Shown: in pieces, positions 1 through 10,508 of the stretch | Layout: every line of letters starts with the position of its first letter | How positions within the stretch are numbered: position 1 is the stretch's first letter | Made by a program: the position numbers and the translations under genes | Assembly (NCBI RefSeq): GCF_024400215.1 | Contig: NZ_CP053748.1 | Location: forward strand, 4,898,001 to 4,962,000 | Reading direction: 5' to 3' | Length of the DNA: 64,000 bases | Origin: Massilia sp. erpn | GTDB taxonomy: Bacteria > Pseudomonadota > Gammaproteobacteria > Burkholderiales > Burkholderiaceae_D | The notes under the pieces: generated by a model | What the model was told of the DNA's origin: nothing | The model's database searches: none | What the model saw: only the letters and a program-made list of their open reading frames with translations

Positions 1-413
1 ACCAGGACGGAGTCATAACTGACATCGATCGGCTGAATCTGGCATTGATACGCCACGCCTGGAGTAATTCCGCCGCTGCCGGTGCCTGGGGTAAAGATGA
101 GGCTGGCACCTATGGATTTATAATTGGGATCGCTCTTGCCTGCTTCGCTGCCTGCTCCCCAGCCCACGATATACGAAACATTCGTGGCATGAATAGGGAA
201 GCTCGCGGAGCCGATGCGCTGGTTATTGGATATTTGTTTTGTAACAATGCTACCCAGGCCAAAGGGAATTCGGCTGTTCTGCCACAGGCCGAGGAAACAC
301 TGATTATCAGCCGGTTGCTCATAAAGCATTGAAGTATATGTTACCGAAACAGTACTGCCGGCCAATTTTCCTTCCAGCTGAATTCCCTCTGTTTGCAAAA
401 TTGTAAAATTCAT
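1..413 (-). CDS. Duplicated-module protein of unknown function (3' end cut by window edge)
   Basis: The reading frame starts at an ATG at 413 behind a clear GAGGTGAG ribosome site and runs open for 137 codons to the left edge, so the C-terminus is missing. I do not recognise a family. The visible part resembles the next gene upstream: both have an FTxLxTE start, a V-x-YT strand, a short stretch ending F/WLGLW, and a YIVGxGxG strand followed by an LIFTPG/LLFTPG strand. A second copy of the module begins near residue 130 (DVSY) just before the edge. Unlike its paralog, the protein has no obvious signal peptide. It begins 27 bases after the stop of the paralog and is probably cotranscribed with it. 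Its base composition is a little less GC-rich than the housekeeping genes nearby. Confidence 0.7.
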   Translation of the reverse strand, partial: MNFTILQTEGIQLEGKLAGSTVSVTYTSMLYEQPADNQCFLGLWQNSRIPFGLGSIVTKQISNNQRIGSASFPIHATNVSYIVGWGAGSEAGKSDPNYKSIGASLIFTPGTGSGGITPGVAYQCQIQPIDVSYDSVL

Positions 414-440
414 TTTCTCACCTCGCAAAAGTTAATTAAA

Positions 441-1163
441 TTAATACGCTCCCGTTTTAAATACCGCCAATGAAGCAATATCGCCCACACCAGGCCCGGC
501 GGCAAGACCCAGCGTATAGACGAAATTACTTTGTATTACCAGATCATTGATGGCCTGCGTGCTCTGCGACAGCTCAGAATCGATGTTGGCTTTGGCCAAC
601 GGCTCCGCTCCATTGATCGCGGTACCGGCCCACAAACCCAGCCATGCCCCGGATTGGGATGGCCTGTAGCCCGCAGGCATGGTATAGGACACAACAATGG
701 AATTAATCATGAGCGATTTTATTTCCAGCGCCGCTCGAAACGGGGTGCCGCTTAATTTTCCCGGAGTGAAAAGTAAGGTTGCGGAAACCGTATTGGCTGA
801 ATCGCCGCTACCGATTCCCACAATGTAGGGAATAGCGCTGATGGGCGCCCGCACCGCCCGGCTGCAGCGCTGCATCAAACAAGTTACTTTCTCGATTGCA
901 ATAGGTTTAATTGCATGATGATATGGAATTTGGCTGTCGGCGAATATGACAATCAGGTAGCTGCCATCCGTGTTTGTGCCATTTACAGGCGTGTATTCCA
1001 CCGAAAAATACCGCCCCACGATATCGCCGCTTAGCGTCAGCGATTCCGTTTTCAACAAGGTGAATTCCAGTGGTTCGGCAAAGGAAGCGGAGAGATATGC
1101 AAAATAAAAGCCGCAAGCAGCAAGAGTTCTCAGCAATAGGCATTCATAAGCTTTGCGCGTCAT
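441..1163 (-). CDS. Putative exported protein with two internal repeats, unknown function
   Basis: This 240-residue protein has a plausible Sec signal peptide: a basic start, a hydrophobic core around residues 8-26 and an SFA-EP cleavage point near residue 29. The mature part looks like an internal duplication. Residues ~45-130 and ~153-235 share a VxYT strand, an aromatic/hydrophobic stretch (LIVIFADSQI against WLGLWAGTAI) and a final Y-x-(V/L)-G-x-(G/A) motif followed by a TLLFTPG/LAVFKTG strand. This suggests two all-beta modules. The downstream gene is a paralog. No enzyme motif or known domain was recognised, and no strong Shine-Dalgarno site precedes the start. Upstream lies an AT-rich ~150-base stretch after the fusA terminator that should hold the promoter. 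Confidence 0.65.
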   Translation of the reverse strand: MTRKAYECLLLRTLAACGFYFAYLSASFAEPLEFTLLKTESLTLSGDIVGRYFSVEYTPVNGTNTDGSYLIVIFADSQIPYHHAIKPIAIEKVTCLMQRCSRAVRAPISAIPYIVGIGSGDSANTVSATLLFTPGKLSGTPFRAALEIKSLMINSIVVSYTMPAGYRPSQSGAWLGLWAGTAINGAEPLAKANIDSELSQSTQAINDLVIQSNFVYTLGLAAGPGVGDIASLAVFKTGAY

Positions 1164-1317
1164 GGCTATTGATATTTTTTCTCTATCGGGATAGTTTGCA
1201 AATGCAAGTAAACCGCAGCTCAGGACGAAAATACGCTTATGCTAGTTGATTTTGTTTTTAATTATTAAATTTACATTCAACACTACACATTCAGGAAGAC
1301 TTTGACAATCACTGATT

Positions 1318-1347
1318 AAAAAAAAGGGCGGACCGCAGTCCGCCCTT
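1318..1347 (-). terminator. Rho-independent terminator of the fusA paralog
   Basis: Read on the minus strand, a perfect 10-bp stem (AAGGGCGGAC / GTCCGCCCTT) with a 4-base loop is followed by a run of eight T. It lies 24 bases after the EF-G stop codon. Confidence 0.88.
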
Positions 1348-1370
1348 GTCATTGCCGCAACGCGGCTTGC

Positions 1371-3482
<2,112 letters not shown>

Positions 3483-3778
3483 CACAAATCTCCTTGAACG
3501 GTGCTCCACATAGAGGGAAGCAGCGTTGATTCTAACAGTAATGGAGAACTGAAGTATGGGAGGCCATGCAAGATTTCAAGCCCGGCAGCAAGGACTTTCT
3601 TGCCACGCAGCGTCGCATCGCCGTCACGTAAACAGCGGGTATCTGCCTTTTCGCTTGCAAGCGTTTTTGGCCTCGGCGTATATTGATCCGAGGCATAGAA
3701 GCTTCGTCGTTCACAACAGCCTGTCCAGTGCGCGGACTTGCACGCACAGCAAGACCGGCATATTAAGGGAGAGCTGGG
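3483..3778. other. Intergenic region between divergent fusA and chemoreceptor genes
   Basis: This ~300-base gap should hold both divergent promoters. I found no convincing -35/-10 pair and no sigma-28 site. The only structure noted is a 7-bp inverted repeat (GCCTCGG / CCGAGGC) at 3670-3694 around an AT-rich 11-base centre containing GTATAT. Confidence 0.4.
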
Positions 3779-5377
3779 ATGAAGTTTGCAAACATGAATA
3801 TTGGCGCCCGCCTGGGCTTGTCTTTTGGCCTGGTGACCCTCCTACTGGCCATGATCGTTACCATCGCGCTGTCGCAAATGTCGCAAGCCGCCGACCGCAT
3901 GAGCAATATGCTGGATGACCGGTACTACAAGATCGACCTGGCCAACCAGATAAAACAAAACGTCATCACCATCCACAAATACATGCGCAATTCCCTGCTG
4001 GCCGCCGATGAAGCCGGCGTCAAGCGCGAAGCCGACGCGATGAACGCGTTACGCGCAAAAAACAAGGACCTGCTGGAAAAATTCGACAAGGTGATCAACG
4101 TGCCGAAAGCGCGCGAGATCTTCACCAATATCACCACCGCGCGCGCCCAGGATCTGGCCAACCAGCAAAATCTGCTGCGCCTGATCGGCGAACTCAAACT
4201 AGACGATGCGCGCAAGCTGATCAATGGTCAGATCAGCGAGTCGGAAAAAAAGTACGTCGGGTATCTGGAAGAGATGAGCGATCTGCAGGAAGGCCGCATG
4301 GCCGAAGAATCGAAAATGGCCAAGGAAAGTTTTGGCGGCGCGCGCGTCCAGATGCTGACCATCGCCGGCGTCACCATTGCCGTCACTATCGTGATTGGCT
4401 GGCTGGCCAGTGGCAGCATTACCCGTCCACTCAACGATGCGGTGGGTCTGGCGCGGCGCGTGGCCGATGGCGACTTGTCGGCCCAGATCGAGGTCAAGTC
4501 CAGCAATGAAACCGGCCAGCTGCTGGCCGCCCTGCGCGATATGAACGACAGCCTGGGACGCATCGTGCGCCAGGTGCGCAGCGGCACCGACACCATGGTC
4601 ACGGCCTCGCAGGAAATCGCCACCGGCAACCACGATCTATCGTCACGCACGGAGCGCCAGGCTTCGGCGCTGGAGGAAACCGCCTCCTCGATGGAAGAGC
4701 TGACCGGCACCGTCAAGCTGAACGCAGCCAACGCCACGCAGAGCAACGAGCTGGCGCAATCGGCCTCCGAAGTGGCGCAGCGCGGCAAGAGCGTGGTGGC
4801 ACAGGTGGTCGACACCATGGGCGCGATCAACGAATCCTCGCGCAAGATCGTCGACATCATCGCCGTCATCGATGGCATCGCCTTCCAGACCAATATCCTG
4901 GCGCTGAACGCCGCGGTGGAAGCGGCGCGCGCCGGCGAGCAGGGCCGCGGCTTTGCCGTGGTGGCCTCCGAAGTGCGCAATCTGGCGCAACGCTCGGCCG
5001 CCGCCGCCAAGGAAATCAAGACCCTGATCGGCAACTCGGTGGAACAGGTGGATGCGGGCGCGCAACTGGTCAGCCAGGCCGGCCACACGATGGATGAGGT
5101 GGTCAGCAGCGTCGAGCGCGTGACCGCCATCATCGGCGAGATCACCCACGCCAGCAAGGAACAAAGCGCCGGCCTGGAGCAGATCAATCAAGCCATCGTC
5201 GAGATGGACGACGTCACGCAGCAGAACGCCGCCCTGGTGGAACAAGCCGCCGCCGCAGCGCAAAGCATGCAGGAACAGGCGCGCAGCCTATCCGAGCTGG
5301 TCGGGGTCTTCCGACTCGACGCCAGCGCCGCCAGCCGCGCCCTCCCCGGCCCCTCCCGCCTGGCCCTCAGCGCCTAA
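3779..5377 (+). CDS. Methyl-accepting chemotaxis protein
   Basis: This 532-residue transmembrane chemoreceptor would feed CheW/CheA. TM1 spans about residues 12-31 and TM2 about 190-210, enclosing a ~155-residue all-helical periplasmic domain of the four-helix-bundle (4HB/TarH-like) size. A HAMP domain starts at ITRPLNDAV, followed by the long cytoplasmic coiled coil. The signalling tip is fully conserved ([17 protein letters not shown], then [20 protein letters not shown]). No C-terminal NWETF-type pentapeptide is present, so CheR/CheB docking at the tail is unlikely. A Shine-Dalgarno AAGGGAG precedes the ATG. The ligand cannot be inferred. No che gene is adjacent, so it is an orphan receptor. 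Confidence 0.93.
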   Translation: MKFANMNIGARLGLSFGLVTLLLAMIVTIALSQMSQAADRMSNMLDDRYYKIDLANQIKQNVITIHKYMRNSLLAADEAGVKREADAMNALRAKNKDLLEKFDKVINVPKAREIFTNITTARAQDLANQQNLLRLIGELKLDDARKLINGQISESEKKYVGYLEEMSDLQEGRMAEESKMAKESFGGARVQMLTIAGVTIAVTIVIGWLASGSITRPLNDAVGLARRVADGDLSAQIEVKSSNETGQLLAALRDMNDSLGRIVRQVRSGTDTMVTASQEIATGNHDLSSRTERQASALEETASSMEELTGTVKLNAANATQSNELAQSASEVAQRGKSVVAQVVDTMGAINESSRKIVDIIAVIDGIAFQTNILALNAAVEAARAGEQGRGFAVVASEVRNLAQRSAAAAKEIKTLIGNSVEQVDAGAQLVSQAGHTMDEVVSSVERVTAIIGEITHASKEQSAGLEQINQAIVEMDDVTQQNAALVEQAAAAAQSMQEQARSLSELVGVFRLDASAASRALPGPSRLALSA

Positions 5378-5405
5378 TAGCGCCCACCTTTGACCTTCCT
5401 CAACA

Positions 5406-5500
5406 AATGTCCACCCTGGTGCCAGGCACCAGAGTTGGACATTCTTTGATTTTTCTCAAGAAATGTCCGGCCCTGGTGCCTGACACCAGGGTCGGACATT
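5406..5500. repeat. REPIN-like double palindrome, copy A
   Basis: Two palindromes of 38 and 39 nt (5406-5443, 5462-5500) are separated by an 18-nt spacer. Each starts AATGTCC and ends GGACATT. The inner arms are CTGGTG/CACCAG; the second has a 17-bp stem with one G:T wobble. The loops read CCAGG and CCTGA, so the two halves appear to be in opposite orientation. The element lies between two convergent genes and may also serve as a terminator. A second copy with the same spacer length occurs at 8353-8448. Confidence 0.85.
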
Positions 5501-5518
5501 GTTTGATCTGGCGCAAAC

Positions 5519-6916
5519 TTAGTTGAGGTAGATGTCGCGGCGCAGGCGTTCCATTTCGCGGCGGTGACGGTCGGCCCAGCGGTTGGCTTCGTGCAGGTGC
5601 TGGTCGGTGTCGGAGAGGTAGTCGAGCAGGTCGCGCCGTTCGCGGTCGCGGCGGCGGTCCTGCTTGGCGGTTTCTTCGTTGTTGGGACGGTCCTTGCGCT
5701 CCTGCTCGGAGCGGATTTCGCGTTCCAGGCGTTCCAGGCGCTTGCGTGCATCGTGCAGACGGTGGGCCAGGTCGTCGGCGCGCGACACAGCTTCGTTGTA
5801 GCGCGCTGCCGCCACTTCGTAATCGCGGCCGCTGACCAAGGCGCGCTTGAGCTGGTTCTGGATCGGCGCGGCGCAGACGTCGATGGCCATTGGCTCGCCA
5901 CGGCGGCCGAAGTCGAAGGCGTTGTCCGGATTGCAGTACTGCGCATTGCGCGCCTGCCAGGCCTGCGTGTACAGCTCGCGCGTGCGGGTGATCACGAACA
6001 CGCCGTCGCGCGGCGCATTAGCCATACGCTGATCGAGCATGAAGGGCTTGCCGTAGCCGTCGTCATGGCCGGCCTGGGTCCAGTATTCGGCGAGGCGCTT
6101 TTCCCATGCCTGGCGGTACTCGGTTTCCAGCACTTTCAGGCCGCGCTGATTGGCTTCGGCCTTGCGCTGGGTGAACTCCTTGCCGGACGTGGCATCCTGC
6201 GTGCCCAGGTTCTTCCAGTAGTTGATGATTTCGGCGTTCCAGGCGGCGCGGTAGGCGTCTTCCCTCACCTGCACCCCGGCCGCCTTGGCCTTGGCGGCGC
6301 GCACGGCCAGTTCGCGGTCCGGCACGCCGCTGCGGGCATCGGAGAAGCCGGCGTCCGACCAGAAGGTGTGGTTGCCGGTCTGCCAGCCTGCCGTAAAACC
6401 GGCTTCGTCGAAGCGGATGTGCATGGCCTCGGCCTGACTCCGGCTTTCCTCCTTGATGGTCAGCGGCTGGCCTTCGGCGCCCTTGCGCTTGCCGACGCCG
6501 TTCCAGTAGTCGGTATTCCCCTGCATCCAGCCCGCCTCGTACGCCGGCTTGCCGGGCGGGGTTTCCTTCTTGCGCACCTCCTCGCTGGCGAGGTGCTGGT
6601 CGTAACTGGAAATGGTCTTGGCGGCGCGGCCATCGGTGGCGCCGCGGGCGAACCAGAAGTCCCAGTTACCCTGCGCCCAGCCGGCGGTGTAGGCTGCCCC
6701 CGGATCGGCACCAGCGGCCTTGCTGTCATAGCCTTCGCAGAACTGCTTGCGCTCGGCGTAATCGGCCTTCTCGCCGGCCGCGCCATCCTTCTGGCCGATC
6801 ACGCGCCAATCGCCGGCCTTGCAATCGGCGATGCGCTGCATGGTGGATTGGCAGCCGCTTAGCAACAAAGGCAGGCCGAGAATGAAGGGAGTCAGCAGGC
6901 GGGTTGGCAAATGCAT
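5519..6916 (-). CDS. DUF2799-type repeat lipoprotein
   Basis: This probable outer-membrane or periplasmic lipoprotein has 465 residues. The start at 6916 gives a classic lipoprotein signal ending in the lipobox LLLSGC, which fixes the N-terminus better than longer upstream starts; no good Shine-Dalgarno site is visible. The body carries about six degenerate repeats of the form (A/G)Y-x-AGW-x2-GN-x-(D/T)-(F/Y)W-x3-G-x2-D, which I recognise as DUF2799-like. The later repeats decay. The last ~100 residues are a highly charged, probably coiled-coil segment rich in Arg, Glu and Asp. Function is unknown. It lies 28 bases after a small membrane protein gene and is probably in an operon with it. Its 3' end faces the REPIN-like repeat. 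Confidence 0.75.
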   Translation of the reverse strand: MHLPTRLLTPFILGLPLLLSGCQSTMQRIADCKAGDWRVIGQKDGAAGEKADYAERKQFCEGYDSKAAGADPGAAYTAGWAQGNWDFWFARGATDGRAAKTISSYDQHLASEEVRKKETPPGKPAYEAGWMQGNTDYWNGVGKRKGAEGQPLTIKEESRSQAEAMHIRFDEAGFTAGWQTGNHTFWSDAGFSDARSGVPDRELAVRAAKAKAAGVQVREDAYRAAWNAEIINYWKNLGTQDATSGKEFTQRKAEANQRGLKVLETEYRQAWEKRLAEYWTQAGHDDGYGKPFMLDQRMANAPRDGVFVITRTRELYTQAWQARNAQYCNPDNAFDFGRRGEPMAIDVCAAPIQNQLKRALVSGRDYEVAAARYNEAVSRADDLAHRLHDARKRLERLEREIRSEQERKDRPNNEETAKQDRRRDRERRDLLDYLSDTDQHLHEANRWADRHRREMERLRRDIYLN

Positions 6917-6944
6917 TGAAATCAATCTAAATGAAATAAATGGT

Positions 6945-7145
6945 TTAACGGCGCGGACCGCCACCCAGCACGCGGGCCGGCAGCATCACGATCGCGCGCA
7001 GCAGCTCAAAGACTGCCTCTGCGCCGATGCCGATCAGACGGAAAGGCAGCAGGATAAGCCATACCAACGGATACAGGAGTAAAGCCATCAAGGCCAGCGG
7101 CCAGCATAGCAAGAGCAGCAGCAACCACAGCATAAAACTCAGCAT
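6945..7145 (-). CDS. Small hydrophobic membrane protein
   Basis: This 66-residue protein begins MLSFMLWLLL and is almost entirely hydrophobic for residues 1-40, with one or two membrane helices and an amphipathic basic tail ending GGGPRR. The start at 7145 is supported by a GGAGA site 7-8 bases upstream; a longer in-frame reading to 7496 would add a proline/arginine-rich segment lacking support. No family was recognised. Immediately downstream is the DUF2799-type lipoprotein, so the pair may form an envelope-associated unit. Confidence 0.6.
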   Translation of the reverse strand: MLSFMLWLLLLLLCWPLALMALLLYPLVWLILLPFRLIGIGAEAVFELLRAIVMLPARVLGGGPRR

Positions 7146-7271
7146 CACAAGTCTCCGAAGAGTTTTTGTTTCGACAAGTTTACTGTAGTTGGTGTTGCAG
7201 CTGGGAACAACCGAGCTGCGATGATTGGCAGAAAAACGCGACCAAAGGTCAAAAACGGGGGATAAACGGAG

Positions 7272-7295
7272 GGAGGACGGCGGACGCCGCCCTCC
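7272..7295 (-). terminator. Hairpin downstream of the methyltransferase, possible terminator
   Basis: A 10-bp stem with one G:T pair (GGAGGGCGGC / GCCGTCCTCC, minus strand) and loop GTCC lies 17 bases after the methyltransferase stop. The following T-run is poor, so termination is uncertain. Confidence 0.45.
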
Positions 7296-7312
7296 GGCGG
7301 GTGGAATGCCTG

Positions 7313-8233
7313 TTAGGCGTAAGCCGGCACGGCCGATGCCTGCAGGACAGCCTCGTAGGCCACTTCGGCCTTCAGCGAGTTTTGCAGCGAGGAAATCGGG
7401 CCGCCGGCGCGATAAGCGAAACTCACCTGCAGCACATCGCCTTCGCGCACCGGCACCGGCTCGGCCAGCGGCAAGGTCATGTAATGATTGAGCCAATCAA
7501 TGGTGGCGGAGCGCTCCTGCACCACGGCCAGCACATTCTTGGTGATGAAACGCATGGCGTTCAGCGTGCCATCTCGGGTGGCGACGAACTTGCCTTCCCA
7601 GTTATAGCTCAATTCATTCGGCTGGGTGAAGTCGATCAGGCTGTAGACGGCCGGCTGGGCCAGCTCCACCGTGCCCGAATGCACCACGCCGGTTTCCTGG
7701 AATTGGATGATGGGCGCGTAAAAGCCCTCGAAATCGTATTCCTGCTGCAGCGGCTGCACCGCCATCAGCACCGCCTCGGGCAGGAAGACCGGCAGCGGGC
7801 CGCCAAAACGCTCCGCATAGCGCTTTTTGAAGGCTTCGATCACCTCCACCTGCTTCTCGCGCAGCATGGCGACGTGGATCATTTCGCAGATCACGATGTC
7901 CACCGGCTCCGGCGGTAGATATTCGAAGGCATCGGCGTGGATGACCTCGACCTTCGCCCCATGCGGATTCATGGCGAGGAATTTGCGCGCTTCGCGCACC
8001 ATATCCGGGTTGAACTCGACGCAATAGACTTTGTCCGCCTTGGCCGCCGCGAAACAGGACAGCACGCCCGTGCCGCCGCCCAGCTCCAGCACCTTCGCCC
8101 CCGGCCGCACCGCATAGTCGATGGCCGACTTAAAGCTATGCATGCGGTTCTGGTCCATCAGCATATTGTGATGGTAATGCAGGGGGATGAACTGGCCCAG
8201 ATAGCAGCTCTCGATTTCGCGTTCGTTCAGCAT
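7313..8233 (-). CDS. Class I SAM-dependent methyltransferase
   Basis: The 306-residue protein has the SAM-binding motif I LELGGGTGVLS, an acidic motif II (CVEFN) and a DIVICEMIH post-motif region. The arrangement (G-x-G-x-G followed by S, then VE and E-M) recalls the protein arginine methyltransferase-like branch, and a beta-rich C-terminal half after residue ~170 would fit a PRMT-type beta barrel. The substrate cannot be deduced. The start at 8233 (MLNEREIES) has an AAGGA site 8 bases upstream and avoids an unlikely 29-residue extension. The gene appears monocistronic: a hairpin follows it and the REPIN-like repeat precedes it. Confidence 0.75.
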   Translation of the reverse strand: MLNEREIESCYLGQFIPLHYHHNMLMDQNRMHSFKSAIDYAVRPGAKVLELGGGTGVLSCFAAAKADKVYCVEFNPDMVREARKFLAMNPHGAKVEVIHADAFEYLPPEPVDIVICEMIHVAMLREKQVEVIEAFKKRYAERFGGPLPVFLPEAVLMAVQPLQQEYDFEGFYAPIIQFQETGVVHSGTVELAQPAVYSLIDFTQPNELSYNWEGKFVATRDGTLNAMRFITKNVLAVVQERSATIDWLNHYMTLPLAEPVPVREGDVLQVSFAYRAGGPISSLQNSLKAEVAYEAVLQASAVPAYA

Positions 8234-8352
8234 GGGAATATCCTTGAAAAGGCGCAAATGGCGACATCCCATTATCCCCACCTTTCCCGTAGACAAAGCC
8301 CCGATCTCCCCGCGAAACACCCCTCACTTATCCCCTTTGATCTACATCAACG

Positions 8353-8448
8353 AATGTCCCACCCTGGTGTCAGGCACCGGACTAGGACATTGTTTGCGCT
8401 AGATCAAAGAATGTCCGACCGTGGTGTCTGACACCAGGGTTGGACATT
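8353..8448. repeat. REPIN-like double palindrome, copy B
   Basis: Two 39-nt palindromes (8353-8391 and 8410-8448) with an 18-nt spacer, closely matching 5406-5500 in sequence, order and spacing. The ends are AATGTCC/GGACATT, the cores GGTG/CACC, and the loops TCAGG and TCTGA (opposite orientations). TCAA/TTGA blocks flank each half. It lies between the ankyrin gene stop and the methyltransferase promoter region. Confidence 0.85.
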
Positions 8449-8469
8449 TGTTGAGCGGGATCAAACGGC

Positions 8470-9186
8470 TTAGCGTTTGCTGGCGAGGTGGTGGCGGATG
8501 GCTTCGGCGATCCAGGGTTTGTCGGCGCGCATCGCAAACTCGGCGGCGTCGATTTTGAAGGCGCCGTCTTTCAAGCTGGCGTCGGCGCCTTCGGCCAGCA
8601 GGAGCTTGGCGGCGTCTTCGTGGCCTTCGCGGGCGGCAATCATGAGCGGGGTCATGCCGCTCGGGGAGGCGGCGTCGATATAGGCGTGGTGCTCGAGCAG
8701 CAGGGCGATCATGTCGGTGTCGCCGGCGGCGGCTGCGAAATGCAGGGGTGCCCAGCCCGGACGGTTGACCTGGGCGCCGCTGCCGATCATCTTCTTGACG
8801 GCGGCCTGGTTGTGCTTGAAGGCGGCCATCATCAGCGCTGTGCTGCCGTTGGCGGCCTGGGCTTCGAGCTGGATCTTGGGATGGGCCATCAGGACGCCAA
8901 ATACTTTCATGGCATCGTAGCGCATGGCGACGATAAGGCCGGTTTCGCCGCGCTCGGGTTCGTGCAGATTTGGGTCAAGGCCGCGTGCAAGCACGGTTTT
9001 GACGCGGCCGACATCGTCGAGCTGGGCGGCGCGGAAGAAGGTGACGGCGTCCTCTTCCTTGCTGGGAAGATCGGCGGCGATAGCCTGGCTGCCGGCCACG
9101 GCGGCCGCCAGGGCCAGGGCGGCTGAGGCGGCCGCGCGCAACAGCTCGCGGCGACGCATCAGGGTGGTGGAATCGTTGGCTTTCAT
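8470..9186 (-). CDS. Exported ankyrin-repeat protein
   Basis: The 238-residue protein starts with a probable twin-arginine signal: MRRRELLRAAAS followed by a hydrophobic Ala/Leu stretch ending near AIAAD at residue ~39. It then has about four to five ankyrin repeats, seen as GxTALMMAAFKHN, GWAPLHFAAAAGDTD and GMTPLMIAAREGHED with spacing of ~33 residues. Ankyrin repeats mediate protein-protein contacts; the partner is unknown. The start may be Met1 or Met10, since neither has a strong ribosome site. The gene begins 7 bases after the tatD-family stop and closes the mltG-tmk-holB operon. Confidence 0.82.
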   Translation of the reverse strand: MKANDSTTLMRRRELLRAAASAALALAAAVAGSQAIAADLPSKEEDAVTFFRAAQLDDVGRVKTVLARGLDPNLHEPERGETGLIVAMRYDAMKVFGVLMAHPKIQLEAQAANGSTALMMAAFKHNQAAVKKMIGSGAQVNRPGWAPLHFAAAAGDTDMIALLLEHHAYIDAASPSGMTPLMIAAREGHEDAAKLLLAEGADASLKDGAFKIDAAEFAMRADKPWIAEAIRHHLASKR

Positions 9187-9193
9187 GCCAGGA

Positions 9194-9973
9194 TTAACGG
9201 TCGATTCCGAACAAACTTAAGAAATTACTTGTAGTTTGCTCTGCAACCTGCTCAACGGAAACACCTTTCAGCTTGGCAAGAAACTCGCCGACGTGGGCCA
9301 CGTAGCCTGGTTCGTTCATTTTGCCGCGGTAGGGCACCGGCGCCAGATAGGGTGAATCGGTTTCGATCAGGATGCGTTCCAGTGGTAGTTCCAGCGCCAC
9401 GGCCTGCAATTCCTTGGCGCTCTTGAAAGTCACGATGCCGGAGAAGGAGATGTAGAAACCCATCTCAATGGCGGCGCGCGCCACTTCCAGCGACTCGGTA
9501 AAGCAGTGCATGACGCCGGCCACGCCGCCCGCTTCCAGCCCGGCACCTTCTTCGCGCATGATGCGGATGGTGTCTTCGCTGGCCGAGCGGGTGTGGATGA
9601 TCAGCGGCTTGCGCGTGGCGCGCGAGGCGCGGATATGGGTGCGGAAGCGCTCGCGCTGCCATTCGAGGTCGCCAGTCAGGCGGTAATAGTCCAGCCCCGT
9701 TTCGCCGATGGCGACGATTTTGGGATGCTGGGCCAGCTCCACCAGCTGTTCAACCGTGGGCTCGGGCGTATCCTCGTAATCGGGATGGACGCCGACCGAA
9801 GCGTAGATATGCGGATATTGCTCGGCCAGGGCCAGCACGCGTGGGAAATCCGGCAGGTCCACCGACACGCAGAGCGCGTGCGTGACCTTGTTCTCTTCCA
9901 TCTTGGCGAGAATTTCCGGCAGCCGGGCTGCCAGCTCCGGGAAGTCGATATGGCAGTGGGAATCGATAAACAT
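9194..9973 (-). CDS. TatD-family metal-dependent hydrolase (YcfH type)
   Basis: The 259-residue TIM-barrel metallohydrolase belongs to the TatD/YcfH family, whose members act as DNases or related phosphoesterases. Metal-ligand motifs are intact: N-terminal DSHCHID, the GETGLDYY glutamate segment, the PLIIHTR histidine, the GVMHCFT histidine and the ETDSPYLAP aspartate. Length and order match the E. coli family. It lies in the conserved mltG-tmk-holB-pilZ neighbourhood, where a ycfH-type gene is expected. Precise substrate is unknown. Confidence 0.92.
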   Translation of the reverse strand: MFIDSHCHIDFPELAARLPEILAKMEENKVTHALCVSVDLPDFPRVLALAEQYPHIYASVGVHPDYEDTPEPTVEQLVELAQHPKIVAIGETGLDYYRLTGDLEWQRERFRTHIRASRATRKPLIIHTRSASEDTIRIMREEGAGLEAGGVAGVMHCFTESLEVARAAIEMGFYISFSGIVTFKSAKELQAVALELPLERILIETDSPYLAPVPYRGKMNEPGYVAHVGEFLAKLKGVSVEQVAEQTTSNFLSLFGIDR

Positions 9974-9989
9974 TCCCGCATTTTACCGT

Positions 9990-10496
9990 CTAGGCCACGC
10001 GCTTGCCCAGAATGAGCAGGTCGCGCTCGACCCCGTCCAGATTGGCGACGCGCGGCAGCGTGGCCCAGGTGTCGAAGCCGAAGCGGCGGAACAGGGCCAG
10101 GCTGGGCTGGTTGTGGCCGAAGATGAAGCCCAGCACCGTATGCACGTTGAGCGAGGGGGCGAAGGCCAATGCCTCCTCCAGACAGTAGCGCCCCAGGCCT
10201 TTGCCGCGCGCGGCTTCGGCGATATAGATCGACACTTCCACCGTGCCCGAATAGGCGGGACGGCCGTAGAAGTTCGAATACGAAATCCAGCCCAGAATAC
10301 CGTCCTGGCCTTCCTGTTCCACCACCCACAGCGGACGGCGTTCCGGCGCGTGTTCGTGGAACCAGGCCAGGCGCGATTCCACCGATACCGGCTCGGTATC
10401 GGCCGTGACTTCGCGCGAGGCGACGGTGCTGTTGTAGATGGCGACGATGGCTGGCAAGTCGTCCAGGGTGGCAAGGCGGTGGCGGTAAGCTGGCAT
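9990..10496 (-). CDS. GNAT N-acetyltransferase (phosphinothricin acetyltransferase-like)
   Basis: The 168-residue protein is a GNAT acyltransferase. It has the typical PAT-like N-terminus (LATLDDLPAIVAIYN), SYSNFYGRPAYSGTVEVSIYI, and the acetyl-CoA pyrophosphate loop EAARGKGLGRYCLEEAL. The C-terminal half has GHNQPSLALFRRFGF. This subgroup acetylates small amines such as phosphinothricin or methionine derivatives; the true substrate here is not known. It sits between pilZ and tatD with gaps of 12 and 16 bases, inside an otherwise conserved housekeeping cluster. Confidence 0.85.
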   Translation of the reverse strand: MPAYRHRLATLDDLPAIVAIYNSTVASREVTADTEPVSVESRLAWFHEHAPERRPLWVVEQEGQDGILGWISYSNFYGRPAYSGTVEVSIYIAEAARGKGLGRYCLEEALAFAPSLNVHTVLGFIFGHNQPSLALFRRFGFDTWATLPRVANLDGVERDLLILGKRVA

Positions 10497-10508
10497 GAGA
10501 ACGTAAAA

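Noticed and set aside
3700..3778. Sigma-28 flagellar promoter for the chemoreceptor genes
   Set aside because: No TAAA-N15-GCCGATAA match upstream of either receptor; at 54647 the spacing of TAAA to CGGCAT is wrong.
5406..8448. CRISPR-like array
   Set aside because: Only two pairs of palindromes, no regular spacer series and no cas genes.
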